Assembly: GCF_004959855.1 (NCBI RefSeq)
Contig: NZ_SPNT01000001.1
Span: 248,001 to 312,000 of the forward strand
Length of the DNA stretch: 64,000 bases
Source: Nitratireductor sp. XY-223
GTDB lineage: Bacteria > Pseudomonadota > Alphaproteobacteria > Rhizobiales > Rhizobiaceae
Direction: 5' to 3'
Shown: positions 52,965 through 62,519 of the stretch, piece by piece
How positions within the stretch are numbered: the first letter of the stretch is position 1
How the letters are laid out: every line of letters begins with the position of its first letter
Position numbers and translations under genes: made by a program
Notes under the pieces: generated by a model
What the model was told of the DNA's origin: nothing
Databases searched by the model: none
Seen by the model: the letters and a program-made list of their open reading frames with translations, nothing else

Positions 52965-54452
52965 ATGAGCCAGGCAGTGCAAAATCCGGTCACGACCGAT
53001 CTGTATATTGGCGGAGAGGCACGTCCCGCGGCGGCCGGGCGAACCTACGAGATCTTTAATCCGGCGCGCCCCGATGAGCTGGTCGGCCACGCCGCAGCAG
53101 CCGGGGCCTCGGATGTCGATGCCGCGGTGCAGGCGGCGCACGGCGCATTCCCTGCCTGGTCGGCGCTGTCCTATGGCGAGCGGGCGAAACTGCTCCTCAA
53201 GGTCGCCGATGAACTGGTCGCCGACGAGGCGGATGTCGCGTACCGGTCGCATCTCTTCTGCCGCGAACACGGAAAAATCATCAAGGAAACCTTGCTGGAG
53301 ATTTCGCGGCTCGGGGATCGGTTCCGGCAATCGGCCGCCTATGCGGAGCGCCTGGCAGCGGACGAGGAGATCAGCGGCCCGCCCTTCGATACCATCGTGA
53401 CGCGCCAGCCGCGCGGTGTCGCCGCGCTGATCGTGCCGTGGAACTGGCCGCTCTCCATCCTCGGCGCCAAGTTGCCGCAGGCACTGGTCGCCGGCAACAC
53501 CGTCGTCGTCAAGCCCAGCCACAATTCGGCGCTCGCACCGTCGCTGACCCTGAAGAAGATCGCCGAGATGCTGCCGCCGGGCGTCGTCAACATCCTGACG
53601 GGCGGTGCCTCCGAGATCGGCGATCCGCTGGTCTCGCATCCGCTCGTGCGCTTCGTCAATTTCACCGGTTCGGTGGATGTCGGCCGGCACGTGATGCAGG
53701 TGGCGGCGAAAAACATCACACCGGTGACTCTCGAGCTCGGCGGGAACGACGCGGCGATCGTGTGCCCGGATGCGAAGATCGACGACGCCGCCCTGATGCG
53801 CATGTATTTGGGGGCCTTTATGTCGTCGGGGCAGATCTGCATGGCGCTCAAGCGCCTTTACGTGCACCGCTCGCGCTATGACGAGGTCGTCGACGGCCTG
53901 ACAGCCGTGTGCAACCGCATGGTTGTCGGCGACGGGCTGCTGGAGGAAACCAACATGGGTCCGGTGAACAATCGCAAGCAGCTCAACGTTGTCACCGGCA
54001 TGATCGATCAGGCGCGCTCGGCCGGCGCGGACCTGAAGGAACTGGGCCAGGTCCCGGACGAAGACCTTTATGCGAAGGGCTATTTCCAGCGGCCGACACT
54101 GGTCTACGATCCGGACCAGGCGCTCGACATCGTGCGCAAGGAACAGTTCGGTCCGGCGCTTCCGATCATGCCCTTCGACACCGAGGAAGAGGCTGTGACC
54201 AAGGCCAATGACAGCGAATTCGGCCTGTGTTCCTCGGTGTGGACAGAGGATCGCGACCGCGCCGTCAAGATCGCGCGGCAGATCGAAGCCGGCTTTACCT
54301 ATCTCAACGCCCACGGTCCCACGGCGCAGGACGGCCGCGGTCCGTTCGGCGGCTTCAAACAATCGGGAATTGGACGCAATCTGGGATACGAGGGCATAAT
54401 CCAGTTTCAGGGATACCACTCGATCAGCGGGCCGGCCGGCTGGCTATTTTGA
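52965..54452 (+). CDS. Aldehyde dehydrogenase
   Basis: This 495-residue NAD(P)-dependent aldehyde dehydrogenase has the NAD-site segment ALIVPWNWPLSILGAKLPQALVAGNTVVVKPS, the Glu in LELGGNDAAIVCPDAKID and the nucleophile Cys in SSGQICMALKRLY. GGGAGG lies just before the ATG at 52965. It is the first gene of a plus-strand run with a TRAP transporter, an FAD monooxygenase and an EamA exporter. It is not a close duplicate of the ALDH at 50597-52042, so two different aldehydes or two steps are likely. Confidence 0.92.
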   Translation: MSQAVQNPVTTDLYIGGEARPAAAGRTYEIFNPARPDELVGHAAAAGASDVDAAVQAAHGAFPAWSALSYGERAKLLLKVADELVADEADVAYRSHLFCREHGKIIKETLLEISRLGDRFRQSAAYAERLAADEEISGPPFDTIVTRQPRGVAALIVPWNWPLSILGAKLPQALVAGNTVVVKPSHNSALAPSLTLKKIAEMLPPGVVNILTGGASEIGDPLVSHPLVRFVNFTGSVDVGRHVMQVAAKNITPVTLELGGNDAAIVCPDAKIDDAALMRMYLGAFMSSGQICMALKRLYVHRSRYDEVVDGLTAVCNRMVVGDGLLEETNMGPVNNRKQLNVVTGMIDQARSAGADLKELGQVPDEDLYAKGYFQRPTLVYDPDQALDIVRKEQFGPALPIMPFDTEEEAVTKANDSEFGLCSSVWTEDRDRAVKIARQIEAGFTYLNAHGPTAQDGRGPFGGFKQSGIGRNLGYEGIIQFQGYHSISGPAGWLF

Positions 54453-54472
54453 GGAATTAAGGGAGGAAAAAA

Positions 54473-55453
54473 ATGAAACATGTGTCAATGCTTGCAGCCG
54501 CCGCGCTGGCGGTTTCGGTCTCGGTTGCCGAAGCGAAGGAGTTGAGCCTCGCCTATTTCATGGGGCCGAAGCATCCGATGAACGCGGCGGTCTTTACGCC
54601 GTTTGCCGAAAAGCTGGCGGAGGTCTCCGGCGGCAAGATGACCGTTCAGCAGTTTCCCGGCGGGGCGCTGAATTCCGTACCGCCGAAACAGTACGCCATA
54701 CTGCTCGACGGCGTTGCCGATATCGTCTTCACGCTGCCGGGCTATACGGGCGACGTCTTCCCGATGACCAATGTCGTGACATTGCCGGGGGTCTGCGACA
54801 GCCCGAACGCATGCACCGAGGCGATCCTGCGGGCCCGCGATGTGCTGGAAGAGGAATACGACGCGAAACTCCTGGCGGTCTGGACGAACGCGCCGCCGGT
54901 GCTGATCACGAAGGACAAGCCGGTCCGTAAGCTCGAGGACCTTGAAGGCATGAAGATCCGCGTGACAGCGAAGCAGGACGTGCCGTTCATGGAGGCGCTC
55001 GGCGCGTCCGCGGTCGCCCAGCCGGTCACCGTGATCAACCAGAACCTGGCGAACGGCGTGATCGACGGTATTGCCATCGACAGTTCGGCGATTGCCGCAT
55101 TCAAGCTTCACGAGCCGGGAAACTATGTCACCACCTGGATGCCCGGCTCCGGCTCCGCCTTCGTTCTTTTGATGAACAAGGACGTCTATAACGGGCTGAG
55201 CGAGGAAGAACGCGGATGGGTCGACGAGGCCTCGGCCGACTGGCTGTCCGTTTCCGGTGGCGAGGGGTACCAGAAGGCGACCAAGTTCGGCATCAAGGTC
55301 GCGACCGACGCGGGGCTGGAAATGATCGAGCTGAGCGATGATGAAAAAGCGCGCTTCAACGCCAAGATCGAACCGGTTCTTGCGGAGATCATGCAGCAGA
55401 AGGCCGGATCGAAAACGGTCGGAGAGGTCATGGCGATCATGAAGGGCCAGTAA
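54473..55453 (+). CDS. TRAP transporter solute-binding protein (DctP family)
   Basis: This 326-residue periplasmic solute-binding protein has a signal peptide (MLAAAALAVSVSVAEA) and a DctP-type fold. The conserved Arg-containing motif LEGMKIRVTAKQDVPFMEALGASAVAQP, which in this family contacts a carboxylate ligand, is present. DctQ and DctM genes follow directly, so this delivers a substrate, probably an organic acid, to a sodium-driven importer. GGGAGGAAAAAA precedes the ATG at 54473. Confidence 0.93.
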   Translation: MKHVSMLAAAALAVSVSVAEAKELSLAYFMGPKHPMNAAVFTPFAEKLAEVSGGKMTVQQFPGGALNSVPPKQYAILLDGVADIVFTLPGYTGDVFPMTNVVTLPGVCDSPNACTEAILRARDVLEEEYDAKLLAVWTNAPPVLITKDKPVRKLEDLEGMKIRVTAKQDVPFMEALGASAVAQPVTVINQNLANGVIDGIAIDSSAIAAFKLHEPGNYVTTWMPGSGSAFVLLMNKDVYNGLSEEERGWVDEASADWLSVSGGEGYQKATKFGIKVATDAGLEMIELSDDEKARFNAKIEPVLAEIMQQKAGSKTVGEVMAIMKGQ

Positions 55454-55456
55454 CCC

Positions 55457-55987
55457 TTGTCCGACGAAACGCCCGGGACGCTCGCCTGGCTTGACAGGCA
55501 GCTCGGCCGCGTTGCCGGGCTGCTTGCCGTGATCGGGGCCGTCTCGATCGTCGCCCTGATGCTGATCACCATCGCCGCCGTCACCTGGCGCTACGGTCTG
55601 AACGATCCGATCTTCGGGATCGAGGATCTCTCGGTGGTCACCCTGACCCTGGTCGCCGGCGCCGCGGTCGCCTACGGCGCGCGCCACAACGCCCATGTCA
55701 GCGTCGACGTGATCTCCTATTTCTTCGGCAGGCGGGTCACCCGCTATACCGATGCGGTGATGCGGGCCCTGTCCGCCGCCATCGCCGGCCTTGCGACCTA
55801 TGCGCTGTTCCACGCAGCCTGCGGCATCGAAAAGGCGTGCATCACCAACAATTTCAGCATCGAGCACAGGCCGTTCTACTATTTCCTGGGCGTTGCGCTC
55901 GGCCTTTACACGCTGCACCTCCTGCTCAGGCTCTTTATCGGCCTGCGGCACTTCTCGGGCGAAGACCCCAACGAGATCGGCGACTGA
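55457..55987 (+). CDS. TRAP transporter small permease (DctQ)
   Basis: This 176-residue inner-membrane protein has four hydrophobic helices, as expected for the DctQ subunit. The start is a TTG at 55457, three bases after the binding-protein stop, as no ATG occurs near the expected N-terminus. GIEDLSVVTLTLVAGAAVAYGARHNAHVSVDV is a characteristic DctQ segment. The TGATG stop-start overlap couples it to the DctM gene. Confidence 0.88.
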   Translation: MSDETPGTLAWLDRQLGRVAGLLAVIGAVSIVALMLITIAAVTWRYGLNDPIFGIEDLSVVTLTLVAGAAVAYGARHNAHVSVDVISYFFGRRVTRYTDAVMRALSAAIAGLATYALFHAACGIEKACITNNFSIEHRPFYYFLGVALGLYTLHLLLRLFIGLRHFSGEDPNEIGD

Positions 55988-57291
55988 TGGACAACACCGC
56001 GATCGCCTTCCTCGGTTTTCTTGCCCTCTTCATCCTGTTGTTCATCCGCATGCCGGTTGGCGTCACCATGATGCTCGTCGGCACGGCCGGTATCTATTTC
56101 ATCCGCCCGCAGGCGGCGATCCCGAAACTGGCCGGTGAAATCTACAACGAGGCGTCGAATTATCCGCTGACGATCATCCCGCTCTTTGTCCTGATGGGCA
56201 ATCTTGCCGGTGTTTCCGGGATGAGCCGCGACCTCTACGACGCCGCCCATTCCTGGCTGGGACACCTGAAGGGGGGTCTTGCATCCGCGACGGTGGTGGG
56301 CTGCGCCGGCTTTTCGGCCCTGTCCGGCTCCTCGCTGGCGGCGGCGCTGACCATGGGCCGCGTTTCGCTGCCGGAGATGCAGCGCTACAACTACCACAAC
56401 GGGCTGGCGACCGGATCGATCGCCGCCGGGGGAACGCTCGGCATCCTGATCCCGCCTTCGGCCGGGTTCGTCATCTACGCGATCCTTACCGAGGAGAGCA
56501 TCGGGCGGCTGTTCATGGCCGGGGTCATTCCGGGCCTGTTGCTGACGGCGCTGTTCATCCTGGCGATCTGGATCGTGGTTGCACGCGATCCGGAAATGGC
56601 GCCCGGCGGAGCCAGCGCCGAATCCCTGCGCAAACGGCTGCGCGCGCTCGCCCGCGCCGGCTGGATCGTCGGCATCATCGTGCTGACCATCGGCGGCATC
56701 TATACGGGCGTGTTCTCGGCCGTGGAAGCGGCCGGCATCGGCGCCTTCCTTGCGCTGGTCGTCACCGCGATCCGCCGCAAGCTGACCTGGGCGAACATCG
56801 TCGAGGTGTTCTCGAGCACGCTCAAATCCTCGGGCACCGTCTTCATGATCCTGTTCGGGGCCTTTGTCTTCAAGACGTTCATCGGCTTTACCGGCATTAC
56901 CTACGCGTTGTCGCTCTGGGTCGATTCACAGGGCTTTACCGGCGTCCAGGTGGTCATCGCGTTCCTCGCCATCTTCATCGTCCTCGGCATGTTCATGGAC
57001 GGTTTCGCGATCCTGGTGCTGACGGTGCCGCTGGTGCAGCCGATCATCGAGCCGCTCGGCATCAACATGGTCTGGTTCGGCGTCCTCATGGTCATCGCCC
57101 TGGAGATGGGGCTGATTTCGCCGCCGGTCGGCGTCAACGTATTCGTCGTCAAGGGCATTGCACCCGATGTCTCGCTCAACACGATTTTCCGCGGCATCTG
57201 GCCGTTCTGGTTCGCCATGCTGGCGGCCGTCATCCTGGTGCTGATGTTCCCGCAACTGGCCTTGCTGTTGCCGAACACCATGTTCGGATAG
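55987..57291 (+). CDS. TRAP transporter large permease (DctM)
   Basis: This 434-residue DctM subunit has about twelve hydrophobic helices and catalyses the sodium-coupled substrate passage. Motifs GCAGFSALSGSSLAAALTMG, AAGGTLGILIPPSAGFVIYA and EMGLISPPVGVNVFVVKG are typical of the family. It starts within the DctQ stop. The binding protein, DctQ and DctM make a complete system with its own GntR regulator nearby. Confidence 0.94.
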   Translation: MDNTAIAFLGFLALFILLFIRMPVGVTMMLVGTAGIYFIRPQAAIPKLAGEIYNEASNYPLTIIPLFVLMGNLAGVSGMSRDLYDAAHSWLGHLKGGLASATVVGCAGFSALSGSSLAAALTMGRVSLPEMQRYNYHNGLATGSIAAGGTLGILIPPSAGFVIYAILTEESIGRLFMAGVIPGLLLTALFILAIWIVVARDPEMAPGGASAESLRKRLRALARAGWIVGIIVLTIGGIYTGVFSAVEAAGIGAFLALVVTAIRRKLTWANIVEVFSSTLKSSGTVFMILFGAFVFKTFIGFTGITYALSLWVDSQGFTGVQVVIAFLAIFIVLGMFMDGFAILVLTVPLVQPIIEPLGINMVWFGVLMVIALEMGLISPPVGVNVFVVKGIAPDVSLNTIFRGIWPFWFAMLAAVILVLMFPQLALLLPNTMFG

Positions 57292-57323
57292 GCTCGGAAC
57301 CGGCATCTGATTGGGAGAAACGA

Positions 57324-58916
57324 ATGTCCGGCGAATACGACGTGCTGATCTCGGGCTGCGGGCCGGTCGGCGCCGGCCTTGCCATTGAGCTCGGGCAGCG
57401 GGGCGTGCGAGTTGGTGTCGTCGAGCGCAATCTCGAGCCGCCGCGCATTCCCAAGGGCCAGAACCTCACCCAGCGGACCATGGAACACATGCAGGCCTGG
57501 GGTGTCGAGAAGGCGATGCGGGAAGCCAAGACCATTCCCAGCAATGTCGGCCTTGGCGGCCTCACGGCCTACGGCTCGCTGCTGAGCGGCTATCACTACG
57601 ACTGGTTCAAGCGCGCGGCGGTCCGACCTTACTACAGTGCGGATAACGAGCGGCTGCCGCAATACGAGACCGAGCGGGTGCTTCGCGAGCGGCTGGAGGC
57701 GCTGGACAGCGTCGATGTTTTCTACGGCTGGAAAACCGAAGCCCTGCAGGACCACGCGGACGGCGCGAGCCTGACCGCGCGGAAGGGCGATGCAACCCGC
57801 ACGCTTCGCGGGCAATACCTTGTCGGCTGCGACGGTGCCCGCTCAACGGTCCGGCAGACAGCGGGGATCGGTGAGACCCTCGACGACCATGACCGGTTGA
57901 TGGCGCTCGTCGTTTTCCGGTCGCCGGAATTCTTCAAGCTGATCGAGGGCTTCCGCGACAAGCAGTTCTACAATGTCCTGCACCCGGACAATGACGGGTA
58001 CTGGATGTTCTTCGGCATGGTGGAGTGGAAACAGTCCTTCTTCTTTCACGCGCCGGTTCCAGCCGACACCGACCGGGACAATTTCGATTTCAAGGCGCTG
58101 ATCCGCCGGGCGGTCGGCACCGATTTCGCGCTCGATCTGGAATATGTCGGTTTCTGGGACCTGCGGATCTCGGTCGCCGAGACCTACCGCAAAGGGCGCG
58201 TCTTCCTGGCCGGGGACGCGGCGCACAGCCATCCGCCCTATGGCGGATACGGCATCAACACCGGCTTCGAGGATGCGCGCAACCTCGGCTGGAAGCTGGC
58301 CGCCGTCCTTGACGGCTGGGGTGGCGAAACGCTGCTCGACAGCTATGACGGCGAGCGGCGTGTGGTGTTCCAATCGACGGCCAGGGACTTCATCGAGCGG
58401 TTCATCGTCGAGGACCGGGCCTTTGTTCGCAGTTTCGATCCCGGCAGCGACCGGGCCGCCTTCGAGACGGCGTGGGCGGAAAGGGCCAATGCGGGCGCCG
58501 GCATCGGCATTTCGACCTTCGCCCCGCAATATGAGGGCTCGGACATTGTCGACGGACCGGCCGGCGGCGAAACCTCCGCCATCGGCATCCACGATTTCAC
58601 TGCGCGGCCGGGCCATCACCTGCCACCGCTCGATCTGGCGGACGGTTCGACGACGCTCGATCGTCTTTCGGACGGCTTTACGCTGCTGCAGTTGGGCGCC
58701 CCGCAGGAACTGACGAAGGAACTGCAGGTCATCGCCGAATGCGCCGGCATTCCGCTCACCGTTGTCAATTTTGCCGCCGAACGCGTCGATGGCGACTACG
58801 GGCACGCGCTCGTGCTCGCGCGGCCGGACGGTTATGTGGCATGGGCCGGCGAGACCCTCGGGGATGCCGAGCACCTGTTGGCGCTGGTCGGCGGCAGGGG
58901 CGCGTCCGGTCCCTGA
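57324..58916 (+). CDS. FAD-dependent monooxygenase (MhpA/PheA-like hydroxylase)
   Basis: This 530-residue flavoprotein aromatic hydroxylase resembles MhpA and TfdB-type enzymes that hydroxylate phenolic rings with NAD(P)H and O2. The FAD site SGCGPVGAGLAIELG is at the N-terminus, the DG motif CDGARSTVRQTAG in the middle, and the GD motif FLAGDAAHSHPPYGGYG after it. The C-terminal thioredoxin-like domain is present (roughly residues 420-530). GGGAGAAACG precedes the ATG at 57324. It follows the DctM gene by 32 bases, so it belongs to the GntR-adjacent operon. The substrate is inferred only as aromatic. Confidence 0.88.
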   Translation: MSGEYDVLISGCGPVGAGLAIELGQRGVRVGVVERNLEPPRIPKGQNLTQRTMEHMQAWGVEKAMREAKTIPSNVGLGGLTAYGSLLSGYHYDWFKRAAVRPYYSADNERLPQYETERVLRERLEALDSVDVFYGWKTEALQDHADGASLTARKGDATRTLRGQYLVGCDGARSTVRQTAGIGETLDDHDRLMALVVFRSPEFFKLIEGFRDKQFYNVLHPDNDGYWMFFGMVEWKQSFFFHAPVPADTDRDNFDFKALIRRAVGTDFALDLEYVGFWDLRISVAETYRKGRVFLAGDAAHSHPPYGGYGINTGFEDARNLGWKLAAVLDGWGGETLLDSYDGERRVVFQSTARDFIERFIVEDRAFVRSFDPGSDRAAFETAWAERANAGAGIGISTFAPQYEGSDIVDGPAGGETSAIGIHDFTARPGHHLPPLDLADGSTTLDRLSDGFTLLQLGAPQELTKELQVIAECAGIPLTVVNFAAERVDGDYGHALVLARPDGYVAWAGETLGDAEHLLALVGGRGASGP

Positions 58917-59036
58917 TGCCGCTCCACGCGTCACAATGGGTCTGGCCGTCGGATCGCTGTTCATGTATGGCTGCCCCGATGCCGACCGGGCGGTGACCAT
59001 CGCCCCTGATCGCAAACCGGCAAATCGGGAAACGCA

Positions 59037-59972
59037 ATGAGCGAACGGACGGAAACGTCGTTCCTGGCAACGGGTGAACTCGCCAGCGGACGCGAGAAGC
59101 TGCAGGGCCATCTGGCGATGGTGCTGTTCGCGGCGCTCATCTCGGGTTCCTTCTCGCTCGGCGCCCTGGCGATGCCGCATGTTGGTGCCGCGGCGCTCAA
59201 CACCATGCGGTTTTTCCTCGCGACGATCGCGATGGGCGCGGTTACCTTCGCCATCTACAGAAGGCTGCCGATGCCTGAAACCGCGCCATGGCGCTACGGG
59301 TTGCTCGGCCTGCTGATGGGCGTCTACTTCATCACCATGTTCATGGCGCTGAAGATCACGCACCCGGTCTCGACGAGCGCGGTGTTCACGCTCATCCCGC
59401 TGATGAGCGCCGGATTCGGTTTTCTGATCCTCGGTCAGATGGTGCGGCCCATCGTGCTGCTCAGCCTGCTGATTGCCGGCTGCGGGGCGATCTGGGTCAT
59501 CTTCCGGGGCGATCTGAACGCCATCCTGGCGTTCGACATCGGCGCCGGGGAGATGCTGTTCTTTTTCGGCTGCGTGTGCCACGCCCTGATGGCACCGCTC
59601 GTCAAGCGCTTCAACCGCAGCGAACCGGTGTTGCTGACCAGTTTCTGGACGACAATCGGAACCTTCGCCGCGATTGCGATCTACGGTTTCGGAGAGGTCG
59701 CCTCGACCGACTGGACCGCCCACCCGTCGATCGTCTGGGTCGCGATCGCCTATCTCGCTGTCTTCACCTCCGCCGGGACCTTCTTCCTCGTGCAATACGC
59801 CTCGATGCGCCTGCCGGCGTCGAAAGTCTTTTCCTACGGCTACCTGATCCCGGTCTTCGTCATTTTGTACGAGGGCGTGCTCGGCAATGGCTGGGCGAGC
59901 CTCGCGGTCATGGCCGGAGCTGTCATCATCGTCCTCGGACTGGTGGTCGTCGCCTTCGCGCCGGATCTCTAG
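59037..59972 (+). CDS. EamA-family DMT transporter
   Basis: This 311-residue inner-membrane transporter has about ten helices in two EamA repeats (for example ALISGSFSLGALAMPHVGAAA and later FFGCVCHALMAPL). It may export a metabolite or toxic intermediate of the neighbouring pathway. The ATG at 59037 lies 121 bases after the monooxygenase stop with no obvious promoter between, so co-transcription is likely. It converges on the cupin gene, overlapping it by four bases. Confidence 0.88.
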   Translation: MSERTETSFLATGELASGREKLQGHLAMVLFAALISGSFSLGALAMPHVGAAALNTMRFFLATIAMGAVTFAIYRRLPMPETAPWRYGLLGLLMGVYFITMFMALKITHPVSTSAVFTLIPLMSAGFGFLILGQMVRPIVLLSLLIAGCGAIWVIFRGDLNAILAFDIGAGEMLFFFGCVCHALMAPLVKRFNRSEPVLLTSFWTTIGTFAAIAIYGFGEVASTDWTAHPSIVWVAIAYLAVFTSAGTFFLVQYASMRLPASKVFSYGYLIPVFVILYEGVLGNGWASLAVMAGAVIIVLGLVVVAFAPDL

Positions 59973-60544
59973 CGCTTCGGAATGCCCTTGGCGTCCTGCG
60001 GATCCGCGTCGCGCTTAGTCACCCCGTCCACCAGGATAAAGGCGATGATGCAGGATTCGGTGCCGCGATTGGCCCAGGCGTGGTTGGTGCCGCGCTGGAC
60101 GACGATATCGCCGGCCTTCAGGTGGACCTCGCTGTCATCGAGCAGCATGTCGATCTCGCCCTTCAGGATGACGGCGTAGTCGACCGAGTCCGTGCGGTGC
60201 ATGTAGGGATGTCGGGCGCCTTCGACGATGTTGTCGGCCGCGCCCATCTCGGCGAACGCTGCCTTGCCGTCGATCCGGGCCATGACCTCCGGATCCTCCG
60301 GGCCGAACTCCACGCAGCGGAAGACGGAACCGTTCTTCGGCGGGTGTAGCACGAAGTCGCCGGTGCAGGTCTCCTCGGCACCGTCATACTCGGCCGGCGT
60401 GCCGTCGGAAATCCAGAAATTGGTGAGCGTCACGCCGGGGCGGCTCGGGCGCTGCAGCAGATGCGTCGCATCGGCATCGGAAACGACGACCGCCTTGCCT
60501 TGCGCATCGTGGCCGGTGACGACCCGCCTGAAACTTTGTGCCAT
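59969..60544 (-). CDS. Cupin-domain protein
   Basis: The product has 191 residues with one clear cupin core in the C-terminal half. The metal-ligand region ARHPYMHRTDSVDYAVILKGEIDMLLDD and the second motif GDIVVQRGTNHAWANRG supply His/Glu/His ligands. The family includes dioxygenases, decarboxylases and non-enzymatic binders. The ATG at 60544 follows AAAGGAAAAACC. It is ten bases downstream of the TRAP permease on the same strand, so it is probably co-transcribed with the TAXI uptake system. Confidence 0.85.
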   Translation of the reverse strand: MAQSFRRVVTGHDAQGKAVVVSDADATHLLQRPSRPGVTLTNFWISDGTPAEYDGAEETCTGDFVLHPPKNGSVFRCVEFGPEDPEVMARIDGKAAFAEMGAADNIVEGARHPYMHRTDSVDYAVILKGEIDMLLDDSEVHLKAGDIVVQRGTNHAWANRGTESCIIAFILVDGVTKRDADPQDAKGIPKR

Positions 60545-60554
60545 GGTTTTTCCT

Positions 60555-62450
60555 TTAGATCTTGTTGATGCCCGGCTGCAGGCGCATGCGGTCCGCCGCG
60601 AACAGTGCGGCCAGAAGCAGGGCGCCGACGATCGCCGTTGCCAGCCCCTGGAAGAGCAGCAGCGCACCGGCGGCAAGCGCGAGCGCCCGCAACGGCCAGG
60701 TGAGCGGCCGGTTGAAGCAGCCGACGACGCCGATGGCAATGGCGAAGGTCCCCGCCGTCGCGGTGATCACGGCGACAAGGTTCTCCACCGTCGTGCCCTG
60801 CAGCAGGAGCCCGGGCCCGAAGCAGAAGGCGAACGGCAGAAAATAGCTGGTCAGGCCGTAGCTGGCGGCCGTCCAGCCGACCTTGTTGATGTCCGACCCC
60901 GCAATGCCCGCCGCCACGTAGGCGGCCAGCGCAACAGGCGGCGTTATCGTCGAGATGCAGCCGTAGTAGAAGACAAAGAAATGTGCCGTCAGCGTCGGCA
61001 TGCCTAATTTGACGAGGGCAGGGGCGACGACGGTCGCCAGGATGAGATAGGCGGCCGTTGTCGGCAGGCCCATGCCGAGGATGATGGCCGCGACCATGGT
61101 CAACAGCAGGGCGAGCCAGAGTGTGCCGCCGGAGGCGAGATCGATGAGGATCGCGATCTTCGGCCCGAGGCCGCTGATCGCCAGCGTTCCCGAAATGATG
61201 CCGGCGGCGGCGCAGGCGGCGGAGATCGGAGCGACGTTGCGGGCGCCGTCCGAAATGCCCGCCGCGAGCCGGCGCACGAAGGCGAAATTGAAGTCCCGCG
61301 TCCACAAAAGCTCGCTGACCACCAGGAAGATGATCGCCCAGAACGACGCCTTGAACGGCGAATAGCCGGTCAGCATCAGGCCGAGCAACAGGGCGAATGT
61401 GGCGATGAAGCGGGAGCCGCCGAGAACCACGCGCCATGTGGAACGGTCGTCACCGGTGTCCTCGGCCTTCGGCTTGATGTCGCTCTTGACCGCCTGCAGA
61501 TGGACGATGAAGAAGATCGAGCCGAAGAACAGCAGCGCCGGCAGGAGACCGACGCCCATGATCTGGACGTAAGGCACGCCAACGATCTCGGCCATCAGGA
61601 AGGCGGCGGCACCCATGACCGGCGGCATCATCTGGCCGCCCGTCGAGACGACCGCCTCGATGGCGCCGGCCTGGTGCGGCGCGTAACCCTCACGCTTCAT
61701 CATCGGGATCGTCAGGGTTCCGGTGACGGCGACATTGCCGGCGGCGGACCCCGAGATCATGCCGATCAGCGTCGAGAACAGCACTGCGGTCTTGGCGCCG
61801 GCGGCCCGCATGCCGTACGTGAGGCGGCGCGAGAGCTCGAAGAAGAAATCGCCGGCGCCGAATTTTGACAGAAGCGAGCCGAAGATCGTGAAGATGATGA
61901 TGTAGGTCGCGGCGACGCCGATCGGGATGCCGTAGACGCCTTGCGTGTCGGTCGTCAGGAAGATGACGATGCGCTCGAAGCTGTAGCCCCTGCTATTGAG
62001 AAGGCCGGGCAGGTAGGGACTGACGAAGGGGTATAAAAAAAAGATAAGCGTGATTGCCGCAAGGATGGCGCCGACGCCGCGGCGTGCGGCCTCGAAGACG
62101 AGGATGACGATAACGGCGCCGGCGTAGAAATCCCCCGGTTCCGTCAGGCCGCCGCTGAAGGCGATGTCCTTCCAGCGCGACAGGAGCCAGAGGCTGGCGC
62201 CGGCGGTCGCGGCGACCAGCAGCCAAGAGACCACACGGTCGGCCGCGGTGCCTTTGGTTGCGGTCAGAATCGGCCGCGTCAGAAACAACAGGCAGAAAGC
62301 CAGCATCAGATGGGTGAGGCGCATCTCCATGGTGGAGACGGCGAACAGCCCCGAAACGATGGCGAGGTGATAAAGGCCAAGGGCCAGCGCCAGCGCACCG
62401 GTGACGGATTCAATTGTTATCGATTTTCGAAGATCCGACACAGACGGCAT
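60555..62450 (-). CDS. TRAP-TAXI fused permease (4TM plus 12TM)
   Basis: This 631-residue inner-membrane protein has many hydrophobic helices; the N-terminal portion (~1-150) corresponds to the small permease and the rest to the large permease, fused as in TRAP-TAXI systems. Characteristic segments are GMISGSAAGNVAVTGTLTIPMMKR and GGQMMPPVMGAAAFLMAEI. MPSVSDLRK at 62450 is used as start; the frame is open to 62492. The TAXI binding-protein gene is 69 bases upstream, and the cupin gene is ten bases downstream. Confidence 0.92.
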   Translation of the reverse strand: MPSVSDLRKSITIESVTGALALALGLYHLAIVSGLFAVSTMEMRLTHLMLAFCLLFLTRPILTATKGTAADRVVSWLLVAATAGASLWLLSRWKDIAFSGGLTEPGDFYAGAVIVILVFEAARRGVGAILAAITLIFFLYPFVSPYLPGLLNSRGYSFERIVIFLTTDTQGVYGIPIGVAATYIIIFTIFGSLLSKFGAGDFFFELSRRLTYGMRAAGAKTAVLFSTLIGMISGSAAGNVAVTGTLTIPMMKREGYAPHQAGAIEAVVSTGGQMMPPVMGAAAFLMAEIVGVPYVQIMGVGLLPALLFFGSIFFIVHLQAVKSDIKPKAEDTGDDRSTWRVVLGGSRFIATFALLLGLMLTGYSPFKASFWAIIFLVVSELLWTRDFNFAFVRRLAAGISDGARNVAPISAACAAAGIISGTLAISGLGPKIAILIDLASGGTLWLALLLTMVAAIILGMGLPTTAAYLILATVVAPALVKLGMPTLTAHFFVFYYGCISTITPPVALAAYVAAGIAGSDINKVGWTAASYGLTSYFLPFAFCFGPGLLLQGTTVENLVAVITATAGTFAIAIGVVGCFNRPLTWPLRALALAAGALLLFQGLATAIVGALLLAALFAADRMRLQPGINKI

Positions 62451-62519
62451 GTTCTTGCACTCGCTTCGTGGGGAGACGGCGCGGCAGTCCACCGCGCCGT
62501 CATCGTCGTTTCAACCGGC

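Noticed and set aside
57843-59795. Long minus-strand open frame opposite the monooxygenase and EamA genes
   Set aside because: It spans two real genes and the gap between them, has low-complexity Arg/Glu/His-rich translation and no recognised domain.
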